This document shows positions 56,188-63,991 of a DNA stretch of 64,000 nucleotides, one piece after another. The notes beneath the pieces were generated by a model that saw only the letters and a program-made list of their open reading frames with translations, did no database searches and had not been told where the DNA came from. Source of the DNA: Streptomyces rishiriensis (GTDB lineage: Bacteria > Actinomycetota > Actinomycetes > Streptomycetales > Streptomycetaceae); assembly GCF_003112535.1 (NCBI RefSeq), contig NZ_BEWA01000005.1, positions 562,013 to 626,012 of the forward strand, given 5' to 3'. Position 1 is the first letter of the stretch. Every line of letters starts with the position of its first letter. The position numbers and the translations under genes are program-made.

Positions 56188-56661
56188 CTACTGGTTGCTG
56201 GTGCCGAAGTCCTCGGGCGAGATCTGGTCGAGGAACTCGCGGAACTTCTCCACCTCGTCCTCCTGCTCGTCCGGGATGGCGATCCCCGCGTCGTCAAGCA
56301 CCGTGTCGCTGCCGTAGATCGGCGTTCCGGTGCGCAGCGCCAGCGCTATGGCGTCGGACGGACGCGCACTCACCTCGACCCCGCTGGCGAAGACCAGCTC
56401 CGCGTAGAAGACGCCCTCCCGCAGATCCGTGATGCGCACTTCCGTGAGCTCCTGACCGACGGCCTCCAGCACGTCCTTGAACAGATCGTGAGTCAGCGGC
56501 CGCGCGGGAGCCATGCCCTGCTGGGCGAAGGCGATCGCCGTCGCCTCGCCCGGTCCGATCCAGATGGGAAGGTAGCGGTCGCCTCCCACTTCGCGCAGCA
56601 GCACGATCGGTTGGTTGGAGGGCATCTCGACCCGGACACCTACGACATCGAGCTCGTTCAC
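56188..56661 (-). CDS. Bifunctional nuclease-family protein (DUF151)
   Basis: A 157-residue protein of the DUF151 family, orthologous in context to Rv1829. MNELDVVGVRVEMPSNQPIVLLREVGGDRYLPIWIGPGEATAIAF is the typical first half; ARPSDAIALALRTGTPIYGSDTVLDDAG completes it, and an acidic C-terminal tail (PDEQEDEVEKFREFLDQISPEDFG) ends it. Plant and Thermotoga relatives are reported as dual DNA/RNA nucleases, but the actinobacterial role is untested here. It stands between the two MerR genes in a conserved block. Confidence 0.9.
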   Translation of the reverse strand: MNELDVVGVRVEMPSNQPIVLLREVGGDRYLPIWIGPGEATAIAFAQQGMAPARPLTHDLFKDVLEAVGQELTEVRITDLREGVFYAELVFASGVEVSARPSDAIALALRTGTPIYGSDTVLDDAGIAIPDEQEDEVEKFREFLDQISPEDFGTSNQ

Positions 56662-56745
56662 ACAGCAACCCTAGGCCGTGCCCGGGACGTTTGGGTAGTC
56701 GGGCCGGGAACGGGTGACCGATCCCCCCTCGCCGCAACCGCCCGC

Positions 56746-57483
56746 TCAGGGCAGCCGCACCCCGAGCGCGGTCTGCACCAACGCCGCGTGCAGCCGCACC
56801 GTGAGCCCCGCGATCTCCTTGGTACGGGCCTCCGCGAGGGCCCTGGTCTGCGGATTGCGGTGCCGCTTCAGCGGAGCCACCACCTGGTCCACGAGTCCCG
56901 CCTCGCGGTCGGCGGCGGCCTTCATCACCCGCAGATGCCTCGGCTCGATCCCGAACCGGCCCAGCTCGGCGACGAGCGCGGCCACCGTGGCGGCCTCGGC
57001 GTCGTACACCCCGCCTTCCAGCGGCACGACAAGCCCGTACGACTCCCACTCCTCGAGTTCGCGCTCACCGATGCCCGCGGCCGCCAACAGCTCGGCACGA
57101 CCGATCCGGGCGACCGTGGGGCCTTCCGAGGGCTCCAGCACGGCCTCGCCGTCCCGCTGCCGGCCCACGGTCGGCAGCGGCGCGGCCTCGCCCCGCTCCA
57201 TGGCGTCCAGATGCTCACGGATGACCTTGAGCGGCAGATAGTGGTCCCGTTGCATCCTCAGCACGTGGCCGAGACGTTCGACGTCCCGTGTGCTGAACTT
57301 GCGGTACCCCGACGGGGTCCGCTGCGGCTCGACGAGCCCTTCCGACTCCAGGAAACGGATCTTGGAGATGGTCACTTCGGGAAACTCGTCGCGCAACGCG
57401 TTCAGCACCGCGCCGATGCTCATCGGGCCACCGTCCGCGGCGGCGGTGCCGTGTCCGGCACCGCCCCTCGGTGTTCGAAGCAT
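56746..57483 (-). CDS. MerR-family regulator, FtsR-like (Rv1828-like)
   Basis: A 245-residue MerR regulator. The HTH is at residues 21-95 (SIGAVLNALRDEFPEVTISKIRFLESEGLVEPQRTPSGYRKFS, LGHVLRMQRDHYLPLKVIREHLDAMERG); the C-terminal half is helical with RIGRAELLAAAGIGERELEEWESYGLV. Its place, between a GarA-like FHA gene and DUF151, matches Rv1828 of mycobacteria and FtsR of corynebacteria, which controls ftsZ. In Streptomyces a cell-division role is a reasonable inference. It is 45 bases downstream of the FHA gene and probably in its operon. Confidence 0.9.
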   Translation of the reverse strand: MLRTPRGGAGHGTAAADGGPMSIGAVLNALRDEFPEVTISKIRFLESEGLVEPQRTPSGYRKFSTRDVERLGHVLRMQRDHYLPLKVIREHLDAMERGEAAPLPTVGRQRDGEAVLEPSEGPTVARIGRAELLAAAGIGERELEEWESYGLVVPLEGGVYDAEAATVAALVAELGRFGIEPRHLRVMKAAADREAGLVDQVVAPLKRHRNPQTRALAEARTKEIAGLTVRLHAALVQTALGVRLP

Positions 57484-57527
57484 GGACCTTCCCTGGGGAA
57501 TCCCCCCGGGCAGAGCCCGGGGGCGGG

Positions 57528-58304
57528 TCAGTAGCCCTGCTGGCTCGCGTAGAAGACCAGCCGGTACTTTCCGATCTGCACCTCGTCACCGTTCGACAGA
57601 GCGACCTCGTCGATCCGCTCACGGTTGACGTAGGTGCCGTTCAGGCTGCCGACGTCCGCGACCCTGAACGTGCCGTCGGGGTTGCGGCGGAACTCCACGT
57701 GCCGACGCGAGACCGTCACGTCGTCCAGGAAGATGTCGCTCTGCGGGTGACGACCGGCCGTGGTCAGATCGCCGTCCAGCAGGAAGCGGCTGCCCGAGTT
57801 CGGGCCACGTCGCACCACCAGCAGCGCGGAACCCAGCGGCAGCGCGTCCACCGCGGCCTGCGCCTCGGGAGACAGCGCCGGCAACTGCGTCTGGCCGGTC
57901 ACCTCCGCGTCGTAGGCCTCAAGGCCGGAAATGGAGATCGTGGAGGTCGTCTCCGACGCACGCTCGGGCACCAGCCCGGGACGAAGCGGCGCACCGCAGT
58001 TGGAGCAGAAACGGCTGTTCTCCGCGTTGCGGTTACCGCACCTCGTACACACCAGGGCTGACATAGGGGAAAACCCTCCACCCGCACTTGAGGTTGACGG
58101 TTGGCCGAAACCTATGCCGCCGGACTGTGCAGGGTCAACAGACGCCGCGCCCTGACCACCGGAAACGTCGCCGCCCGGACCACCCACCTGGTCCCTGAAC
58201 AGCGGCCGCTCACCTTCCGCGTCGGGCTGTGCGCGATGACGAGCCGTCGCGTTGGCGTTGCCCTCTCGCGCGCTCTTGCCGAACAACTTCGCAAACAACT
58301 TCAC
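57528..58304 (-). CDS. GarA-like FHA-domain protein with zinc ribbon
   Basis: A 258-residue regulator related to mycobacterial GarA and corynebacterial OdhI, which bind and inhibit 2-oxoglutarate dehydrogenase. A disordered stretch (1-80) is followed by a zinc ribbon (C86, C89, C100, C103), the kinase target ETT at 118-120 (ERASETTSTISISG) and an FHA domain at 160-250 (GRHPQSDIFLDDVTVSRRHVEF, GSLNGTYVNRERI). GarA itself lacks the zinc ribbon. Phosphorylation at ETT by a PknB/PknG-type kinase should make the FHA bind its own tail. The GTG start has AAGGGGAATCGCCC upstream; a shorter form from ATG 58064 is possible. Confidence 0.92.
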   Translation of the reverse strand: MKLFAKLFGKSAREGNANATARHRAQPDAEGERPLFRDQVGGPGGDVSGGQGAASVDPAQSGGIGFGQPSTSSAGGGFSPMSALVCTRCGNRNAENSRFCSNCGAPLRPGLVPERASETTSTISISGLEAYDAEVTGQTQLPALSPEAQAAVDALPLGSALLVVRRGPNSGSRFLLDGDLTTAGRHPQSDIFLDDVTVSRRHVEFRRNPDGTFRVADVGSLNGTYVNRERIDEVALSNGDEVQIGKYRLVFYASQQGY

Positions 58305-58494
58305 GGGCGATTCCCCTTGACCGAAACAGACCCGCCCGTGGGGCAGGACGAACCCTGACTGATTACACCGGTCGACCCGGACACCTTCACAACGTCCGTG
58401 CCCACCAGACAGTTTCCACCACGCACCACCCGATCGGTGCGTCGACCCCCCGCAACCTCATGCCCCTGCCGGACGCCCGCCAAGCACTTCCGGT

Positions 58495-59346
58495 TCACCG
58501 GTCCGACGACCGAGCGTAGTCAGGCCGCTTCGCCGCTCGCAAGGCGTCCACGACGATCTTGCCGGACCGCTCGACGGTCACCGTGGCCTGCTCCTTCTCC
58601 AGAGTCTGCACCACGCCTCCCGGGATGTTCAGCGCCGGCTCGAGATCCTGCGGGTTGCCGATGACCTTGAAACGAAAAGGCGTGTTGATCTTGTTCCCGT
58701 CAACGCTCACGCCCTTCCCGGATTCCGTCAGGAACGTCCCGGCCACCACCCGCACGCCGTTCACCTGGATCGCCTCGGCCCCGGCCGCGCGCAGCTCCTG
58801 GATCGCGTCGAGCAGCATGTCCGCCTCGACCGTCCCCTTCGTGTCCTCGATGGTCATCGTGATGCCCGGCCCCTGCGCGGCGACCGTGCCCGCCAGGATG
58901 CCGAGTTGCCTCTCCTTCTCGACTGTCTGCTTGCGGGCCTCTTCCGCCTGGTCGGAGCTGTTCTCCAACTCCTGCCGCTGCTTCTCGAGACCCTGCTTCT
59001 CGTCCTCAAGACGCTGACTGCGGTCGCCGAGTTCATCGAGAATACGAACAAGATCTTCTTGACGCGCGCCGCGCAGGGCGTTCCCGCTGTCGCTGTTGGA
59101 CGCGACCTGGACGGCCAGCCCGAAGCCGAGACCGAACAGCAGCACGGCGACGATGAGTTGGGCCCGGGTGACCCGCGGCGGCCAGAGCCCCTGGACCAGC
59201 CGCTGCCGACCGGTCGACGCGGGCTCGGCCGGCTCCGCGGCCGCGTCGTCCGCGGGCTCGGCCGCGGGGACCTCCTCGGGCAGCTCCTTGCGCAGCCGGT
59301 ACTCGGGCGTCTCGTCGTTCTCGTCCTGGTTGCCCATGGCCGTCAC
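58495..59346 (-). CDS. DUF881 family membrane protein, downstream copy
   Basis: A 283-residue DUF881 protein. A hydrophilic, Glu/Ala/Pro-rich cytoplasmic tail (1-55) leads to one membrane anchor (LIVAVLLFGLGFGLAVQVA), then a coiled coil (EELGDRSQRLEDEKQGLEKQRQELENSSDQAEEARK) and the alpha/beta DUF881 domain (GPGITMTIEDTKGTV, LLDAIQELRAAGAEAIQVNGVRVV, PFRFKVIGNPQDLEPAL). GTG 59346 overlaps the small basic protein stop as GTGA. It pairs with the DUF881 protein at 59672 and lies between the envelope and division parts of the block; the function is unknown. Confidence 0.9.
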   Translation of the reverse strand: MTAMGNQDENDETPEYRLRKELPEEVPAAEPADDAAAEPAEPASTGRQRLVQGLWPPRVTRAQLIVAVLLFGLGFGLAVQVASNSDSGNALRGARQEDLVRILDELGDRSQRLEDEKQGLEKQRQELENSSDQAEEARKQTVEKERQLGILAGTVAAQGPGITMTIEDTKGTVEADMLLDAIQELRAAGAEAIQVNGVRVVAGTFLTESGKGVSVDGNKINTPFRFKVIGNPQDLEPALNIPGGVVQTLEKEQATVTVERSGKIVVDALRAAKRPDYARSSDR

Positions 59347-59675
59347 GCCCGGAACACGTGCCGGCGGATCGCCGCGGCATTGGAGAAGATCCGGATTCCG
59401 AGGACGACCACCACACCGGTGGACAGCTGCGACCCCACGCCCAACTCGTCGCCCAGGAAGACGATCAACGCGGCCACCACCACGTTCGACAGGAACGACA
59501 CCACGAACACCTTGTCGTCGAAGATGCCGTCGAGCATGGCCCGCAAGCCGCCGAACACGGCGTCCAGCGCCGCCACCACGGCGATCGGCAGATACGGCAC
59601 GACGGCCGCCGGGACCTCGGGCTGGACCAACAGTCCGGCCACGACTCCCACGACGAGGCCCAGTACGGCGATCAC
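59343..59675 (-). CDS. Small basic family membrane protein (DUF1290)
   Basis: A 110-residue membrane protein of the DUF1290/small basic protein family. Three hydrophobic segments are visible (MIAVLGLVVGVVAGLLVQ, VVPYLPIAVVAALDAVFGGLRAML, VVSFLSNVVVAALIVFLGDELG), and the C-terminus IRIFSNAAAIRRHVFRA is basic. The family always lies between two DUF881 genes in Actinobacteria and in sporulating Firmicutes, and is thought to act with them near the division or sporulation machinery. GTG 59675 overlaps the upstream stop by GTGA, and its own stop overlaps the next start. Confidence 0.92.
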   Translation of the reverse strand: MIAVLGLVVGVVAGLLVQPEVPAAVVPYLPIAVVAALDAVFGGLRAMLDGIFDDKVFVVSFLSNVVVAALIVFLGDELGVGSQLSTGVVVVLGIRIFSNAAAIRRHVFRA

Positions 59676-60568
59676 GATGCGTCCTTCTCAGTTCTCGGCT
59701 GTGCTGTACGTACGATCACACTCGGTGCGGCGGGCAGCCGGACGTCGTCCACCACGGAGATGGCCGTCCGGATGCCGTAGTTCTCCTGCAGAGCGTTCAG
59801 ATACAGCCCGTCCGCGCTGTCCTGGAACCTCGTGCTCAGGTTCTTCCCGTCCCCCACCGCCAGCACCGTGTACGGCGGCACCAGCGGCTTGTTGTCGACC
59901 AGTATCGCCTGACCCGCGGCTCTGATCGCCGACAGCGCCGTCAGCCGCTGTCCGTTGATCGAGACGGCCTCGGCGCCCGACGCCCACAGGCCGTTGACCA
60001 CCCGCTGCATGTCGCGGTCCCGGACACGGCCGGTGTCAGAGAAACCCGCGGTCTCACGCGGACCGTTGCCGACGCCCGAGGTGGCCTCCTTGGCGTCGTC
60101 CACCACCAGTTTCACGCCAGGTCCGTGGACCTCGACCGCGCCGGCCAGGATTCCTACCAGATCCGTGCGCTTGCCGCCGCCGCTGTGTTCGAGCGCCTCC
60201 CGCTGCCGGGTGCTCACGTCGTCGCGCAGCTTGTCGACCGTGCCCTCGAGCGTGTCGGCCGCATCGGTCTCGCGGTCGATGCGGTCGATCAGCTCCTCGC
60301 GCTCCTTGGCGACGACGGGAGCGGCGACCCGCGCCTGCACCGCACCGACGGTGACCACCAGAGCAGCAAGCACCAGGCCCGCGGCCAGGACTAGCTTCGC
60401 CCCCACCGTCCTGGGCATGCCCCCCGCGCCGTCGGTCCGCTTCCGTGCGGCCGCCTCGGCGTAACCGTCGTCGAGGCTGTGATCCATGACGTTGGTGAGC
60501 AGCGACATGGACGCGTCCGGGCGCGACACGCGCGCGGGTGTGCTCCGAACGGGGGGCGGCTGCGGCAT
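59672..60568 (-). CDS. DUF881 family membrane protein, upstream copy
   Basis: A 298-residue DUF881 protein, the first of the three coupled genes. A cytoplasmic tail with VSRPDASMSLLTNVMDHSLDDGYAEAAARK precedes a single membrane anchor (AKLVLAAGLVLAALVVTVGAVQA), a short coiled coil and the DUF881 domain (GPGVKLVVDDAKEATS, VNGLWASGAEAVSINGQRL, PPYTVLAVGD). ATG 60568 is chosen for the conserved N-terminus; ATG 60577 and an upstream frame are also open and no ribosome-binding site is visible. The stop overlaps the small basic protein start. Confidence 0.88.
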   Translation of the reverse strand: MPQPPPVRSTPARVSRPDASMSLLTNVMDHSLDDGYAEAAARKRTDGAGGMPRTVGAKLVLAAGLVLAALVVTVGAVQARVAAPVVAKEREELIDRIDRETDAADTLEGTVDKLRDDVSTRQREALEHSGGGKRTDLVGILAGAVEVHGPGVKLVVDDAKEATSGVGNGPRETAGFSDTGRVRDRDMQRVVNGLWASGAEAVSINGQRLTALSAIRAAGQAILVDNKPLVPPYTVLAVGDGKNLSTRFQDSADGLYLNALQENYGIRTAISVVDDVRLPAAPSVIVRTAQPRTEKDAS

Positions 60569-60612
60569 GCCGCACATCGTCGCACGTCGCGTCCAGTACC
60601 TCCGAACGGCCC

Positions 60613-60664
60613 CACGCGCGTGCCGGACGGGCCCCCTCGGGGACACGCGTCCGGCACGCGCGTG
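60613..60664 (-). terminator. Very strong terminator of the mannose-phosphate gene
   Basis: CACGCGCGTGCCGGACG (60613-60629) pairs perfectly with its 17-base complement at 60648-60664; the 18-base loop contains CCCC/GGGG and can pair further. It lies ten bases past the stop of the 60675 gene and separates it from the DUF881 operon. Confidence 0.9.
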
Positions 60665-60674
60665 CGCGGACGGT

Positions 60675-63170
60675 TCAGCGGCCGGCGCTGTCCACGACCG
60701 CCGCCCACTCGTCGAGCAGGGCCTGCGCGGACGCGTCGTCCGGCCCCTCGGCCCACAGATGAGTGACGGCCTCCGCCGGATCGGGCAGCACCATCACCCA
60801 GCGTCCGTCGGTCTCCACCACGCGCACCCCGTCCGTGATGTCCACGAAGCGATCTCCGGCCGCTTCGACGACCCTGCGCATCACAAGCCCCTTGACGGCC
60901 CACGGGGTCGCGAGATCCCGCTTCAGGACGTGCGCCCGGGGGATGCGCGCGTCGATCTGGCTCAGGGTGAGCTGCGTCCGGGCCACGAGCCCGATCAGCC
61001 GCACGAAAGCCGCCGTGCCGTCGAAGACACTGCTGAACTCCGGGACGATGAACCCGCCCTTGCCGTCGCCGCCGAAAATGGTGGTCTCGTCCCGCCCGAC
61101 CCGGGTGAGGTCGTCGGGCGAGGTCGTCGTCCACTCGACCTGGGTACCGTGATAGGCCGCGACCTGCTCGGCGATCCGCGTCGTCGTCACCGGCAGGGCG
61201 ACCCGTCCGCTGCGCCGCTCGGCGGCCACCAGGTCGAGCAGCACCAGTAGCGCGCGGTCGTCCTCGATGATGCGCCCCTTCTCGTCGACGAGGGAGAGCC
61301 GCTCACCCACCGGGTCGAAGCGCACGCCGAACGCGGCACGCGAGGAGGCCACGATCTCCCCGAGCCGCACCATTCCGGACCGCCGCTGGTCGCCTGTCTC
61401 CGTCGGCCGAGCCTCGTTCAGACCGGGATTGATCGTGAGCGAGTCCACGCCGAGCTTGCCGAGGAGGCTCGGCAGCACCAGTCCGGCGCTGCCGTTGGAG
61501 GCGTCCACGACGACCTTCAAGCCGGATTCCGCGATCCCGGTCGTGTCCACGTTCCGCAGCAGCGATCCGGTGTACGAGTCGAAGACGCTGGCCGGGAAGT
61601 GCAGGTCCCCGATCTCTCCCGGGAACGCGCGTCGGTACTCCTGACGAGCGAACACCCGGTCCAGCTTTCGCTGACTGCCCTGCGACAGATCGGCGCCCTG
61701 GCCGTCGAAGAACATGATGTCGACGGAGTCCGGCACACCGGGCGAGGTCCGGATCATGATCCCGCCGGCGCTCCCGCGCGCGGTCTGCTGCCGCGCCACG
61801 GGCAGCGGGACGTTCTCCAGGTCCCGTACGTCGATGGCACTGGCCTGAAGCGCCGAGATCACGGCCCGCTTGAGCGCACGGGCGCCACGGGAGTGGTCAC
61901 GGGCCGTGGTGACGGTGGACCCCTTCTTCAGCGTCGTGGCGTACGCGCCGGCGAGGCGCACGGCCAGCTCCGGCGTGATCTCGACGTTCAGGATGCCGGA
62001 CACCCCACGTGCGCCGAAGAGGTGGGCCTGCCCACGGGACTCCCAGATCACCGAGGTGTTGACGAACGCACCGGCTTCGATGGTCTTGAAGGGATAGACC
62101 CGCACATTGCCCTGCACGATCGATTCTTCACCGATCAGGCACTCGTCGCCGATGACGGCGCCGTCCTCGATCCGGGCGGCCCGCATGACGTCGGTGTTCT
62201 TGCCCACGACGCAACCACGCAGATTGCTGTGCTCACCGACGTACACGTTGTCGTGAACGACGGCTTTGTGCAGGAAGGCACCGCTCTTCACGACGACGTT
62301 GGACCCGATGACCGAGTGTTCGCGGATTTCCGCGCCGGCCTCGACCTTCGCGTAGTCGCCGATGTAGAGCGGTCCGCGGAGCTCGGCGTCCGGGTGCACT
62401 TCTGCCCCTTCCGCGACCCACACGCCCGGCGAGATCTCGAAGCCGTCGATCTCGACGTCGACCTTGCCCTCCAGGACGTCCGCCTGGGCCTTCACATAGC
62501 TCTCGTGCGTGCCCACGTCCTCCCAGTAGCCCTCGGCGATGAAGCCGTAGACCGGCTTGCCCTCCTTCATCAGCTGCGGGAAGACGTCACCGGACCAGTC
62601 GACGGGCACGTCGGCCTCGACATAGTCGAAGACCTCGGGCTCCATGACGTAGATACCGGTGTTCACCGTGTCCGAGAAGACCTGGCCCCAGGTCGGCTTC
62701 TCCAGGAAGCGCTCGACCTTGCCCTCTTCGTCGACGATCGTGATGCCGAATTCCAGCGGATTCGGCACGCGCGTCAGGCAGACGGTGACCAGCGCCCCCT
62801 TTTCCTTGTGGAAGTTGATGAGCTCGGTGAGGTCGAAGTCGGTCAGGGCGTCACCGGAAATGACGAGGAAGGCGTCGTCCTTCAACGCCTCCTCCGCGTT
62901 CTTGACGCTTCCGGCGGTACCGAGTGGCTTCTCCTCGTTGGCATAGCTGAGCTCCATTCCGAGCTCTTCGCCGTCACCGAAGTAGTTCTTGACGAGCGAT
63001 GCCAGGAACTGAACAGTTACGACGGTCTCATTGAGCCCATGCCTTTTGAGCAGCCTCAGAACGTGCTCCATGATCGGCCGGTTGGCCACCGGCAGGAGCG
63101 GCTTGGGCATGCTCGAGGTCATAGGGCGAAGGCGCGTGCCTTCGCCTCCGGCCATCACGACGGCCTTCAT
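60675..63170 (-). CDS. GDP-mannose pyrophosphorylase with degenerate phosphomannomutase-like domain
   Basis: An 831-residue protein. Residues 1-235 are a sugar-phosphate nucleotidyltransferase (MAGGEGTRLRPMTSSMPKPLLP; GTAGSVKNAEEAL; GYWEDVGTHESY) that would make GDP-mannose from mannose 1-phosphate and GTP. A left-handed beta-helix follows (ISPGVWVAEGAEVHPDAELRGPLYIGDYAKV to about 370). The last 460 residues resemble a phosphohexomutase, but the active-site loop reads IMIRTSPGVPDSVDIM instead of TASHNP and the metal loop reads FDPVGERL instead of DGDGDR, so this domain is probably not catalytic. GDP-mannose feeds glycolipids and glycoproteins. A 17-pair terminator follows. Confidence 0.92.
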   Translation of the reverse strand: MKAVVMAGGEGTRLRPMTSSMPKPLLPVANRPIMEHVLRLLKRHGLNETVVTVQFLASLVKNYFGDGEELGMELSYANEEKPLGTAGSVKNAEEALKDDAFLVISGDALTDFDLTELINFHKEKGALVTVCLTRVPNPLEFGITIVDEEGKVERFLEKPTWGQVFSDTVNTGIYVMEPEVFDYVEADVPVDWSGDVFPQLMKEGKPVYGFIAEGYWEDVGTHESYVKAQADVLEGKVDVEIDGFEISPGVWVAEGAEVHPDAELRGPLYIGDYAKVEAGAEIREHSVIGSNVVVKSGAFLHKAVVHDNVYVGEHSNLRGCVVGKNTDVMRAARIEDGAVIGDECLIGEESIVQGNVRVYPFKTIEAGAFVNTSVIWESRGQAHLFGARGVSGILNVEITPELAVRLAGAYATTLKKGSTVTTARDHSRGARALKRAVISALQASAIDVRDLENVPLPVARQQTARGSAGGIMIRTSPGVPDSVDIMFFDGQGADLSQGSQRKLDRVFARQEYRRAFPGEIGDLHFPASVFDSYTGSLLRNVDTTGIAESGLKVVVDASNGSAGLVLPSLLGKLGVDSLTINPGLNEARPTETGDQRRSGMVRLGEIVASSRAAFGVRFDPVGERLSLVDEKGRIIEDDRALLVLLDLVAAERRSGRVALPVTTTRIAEQVAAYHGTQVEWTTTSPDDLTRVGRDETTIFGGDGKGGFIVPEFSSVFDGTAAFVRLIGLVARTQLTLSQIDARIPRAHVLKRDLATPWAVKGLVMRRVVEAAGDRFVDITDGVRVVETDGRWVMVLPDPAEAVTHLWAEGPDDASAQALLDEWAAVVDSAGR

Positions 63171-63282
63171 GTCGGAAGCGTCCTCCTAAAGAGACGACGG
63201 TCTAGCCGACTTCACCCGTCCAGATTGTCCCGCAGATTCACGCCGCAGGCCATCGAGCCACTGCTGCTGCCAATCGGCGAGG

Positions 63283-63891
63283 TCAGTCGGCCACAGCATC
63301 CGCACGAACGAGGCGGCGGACCTGTACCACGTACAGGACTCCTGCCCACCAGTACAGGGTTGTACCCCATCCTGCGAACGCCCATCCGAAAATAGCAGCC
63401 AGTGACGCCAACCACCCACTTCCGTCACTGAGCAGGAGCAGCGGGAAGGCGTACATCAGGTTGAACGTGGCGGCCTTCCCGAGGAAGTTCACCTGGGGCG
63501 GCGGATAGCCGTGTCGTCTGAGGATGCCCACCATCACCAGCAGAACCAGCTCTCGCGCAAGAAGTACGGCCGTCAACCACAGCGGGAGAATCTCCCGCCA
63601 GGTGAGGCCGACCAGGGTCGAGAGGATGTAGAGCCGGTCGGCTGCCGGGTCGAGGAGCCGGCCGAGGCTGCTGATCTGGTTCCAGCGTCGCGCGAGCTTG
63701 CCGTCCAGATAGTCGCTGACCCCGCTGAAAGCCAGCACGAGGAGGGCCCAGCCGTCGCTCTGCGGGCCTCCGAACTCAGGCCGGAGGATCAGCCACAGAA
63801 ACAGGGGCACGCCGACGAGACGCGCCATGCTGAGGATGTTCGGGATGGTGAGCACCCGGTCTGTCTGAACACGGGTCTCCTGGACCTCCAC
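63283..63891 (-). CDS. CDP-alcohol phosphatidyltransferase
   Basis: A 202-residue membrane enzyme. The family signature DG-x2-AR-x8-G-x3-D-x3-D is seen in SDYLDGKLARRWNQISSLGRLLDPAADR. Hydrophobic segments flank it (LTIPNILSMARLVGVPLFLWLI; MYAFPLLLLSDG; FGWAFAGWGTTLYWWAGVLYVV). It joins a phosphatidyl group from CDP-diacylglycerol to an alcohol. The S. coelicolor neighbour of the GDP-mannose gene, SCO1389, was reported as a eukaryotic-like cardiolipin synthase, from memory, so cardiolipin is the best guess, with phosphatidylglycerophosphate as alternative. GTG 63891 follows GGAGG with a seven-base spacer. Confidence 0.92.
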   Translation of the reverse strand: MEVQETRVQTDRVLTIPNILSMARLVGVPLFLWLILRPEFGGPQSDGWALLVLAFSGVSDYLDGKLARRWNQISSLGRLLDPAADRLYILSTLVGLTWREILPLWLTAVLLARELVLLVMVGILRRHGYPPPQVNFLGKAATFNLMYAFPLLLLSDGSGWLASLAAIFGWAFAGWGTTLYWWAGVLYVVQVRRLVRADAVAD

Positions 63892-63947
63892 CCGGGGGCC
63901 TCCAGTAGGAAATGAGCCAACGATGCCCCCTGACCCTACCCCAACGC

Positions 63948-63991
63948 AAAAAAGCTCTGGCCCTTGGGCTGTATGCCCAAGAGCCAGAGCT
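63948..63991 (-). terminator. Rho-independent terminator of a gene beyond the right edge
   Basis: On the minus strand a 17-pair stem (63991-63975 with 63969-63953, one G-U pair, five-base loop TGTAT read on plus) is followed by six T (63953-63948). This is a complete hairpin-plus-U-run terminator, rare in Streptomyces, and must end a minus-strand transcript entering from beyond 64000. Confidence 0.85.

Noticed and set aside
58305..58494. gcvH gene expected by synteny with mycobacteria
   Set aside because: No lipoyl-domain coding sequence is visible between the FHA gene and the DUF881 gene; the gap is 190 bases.
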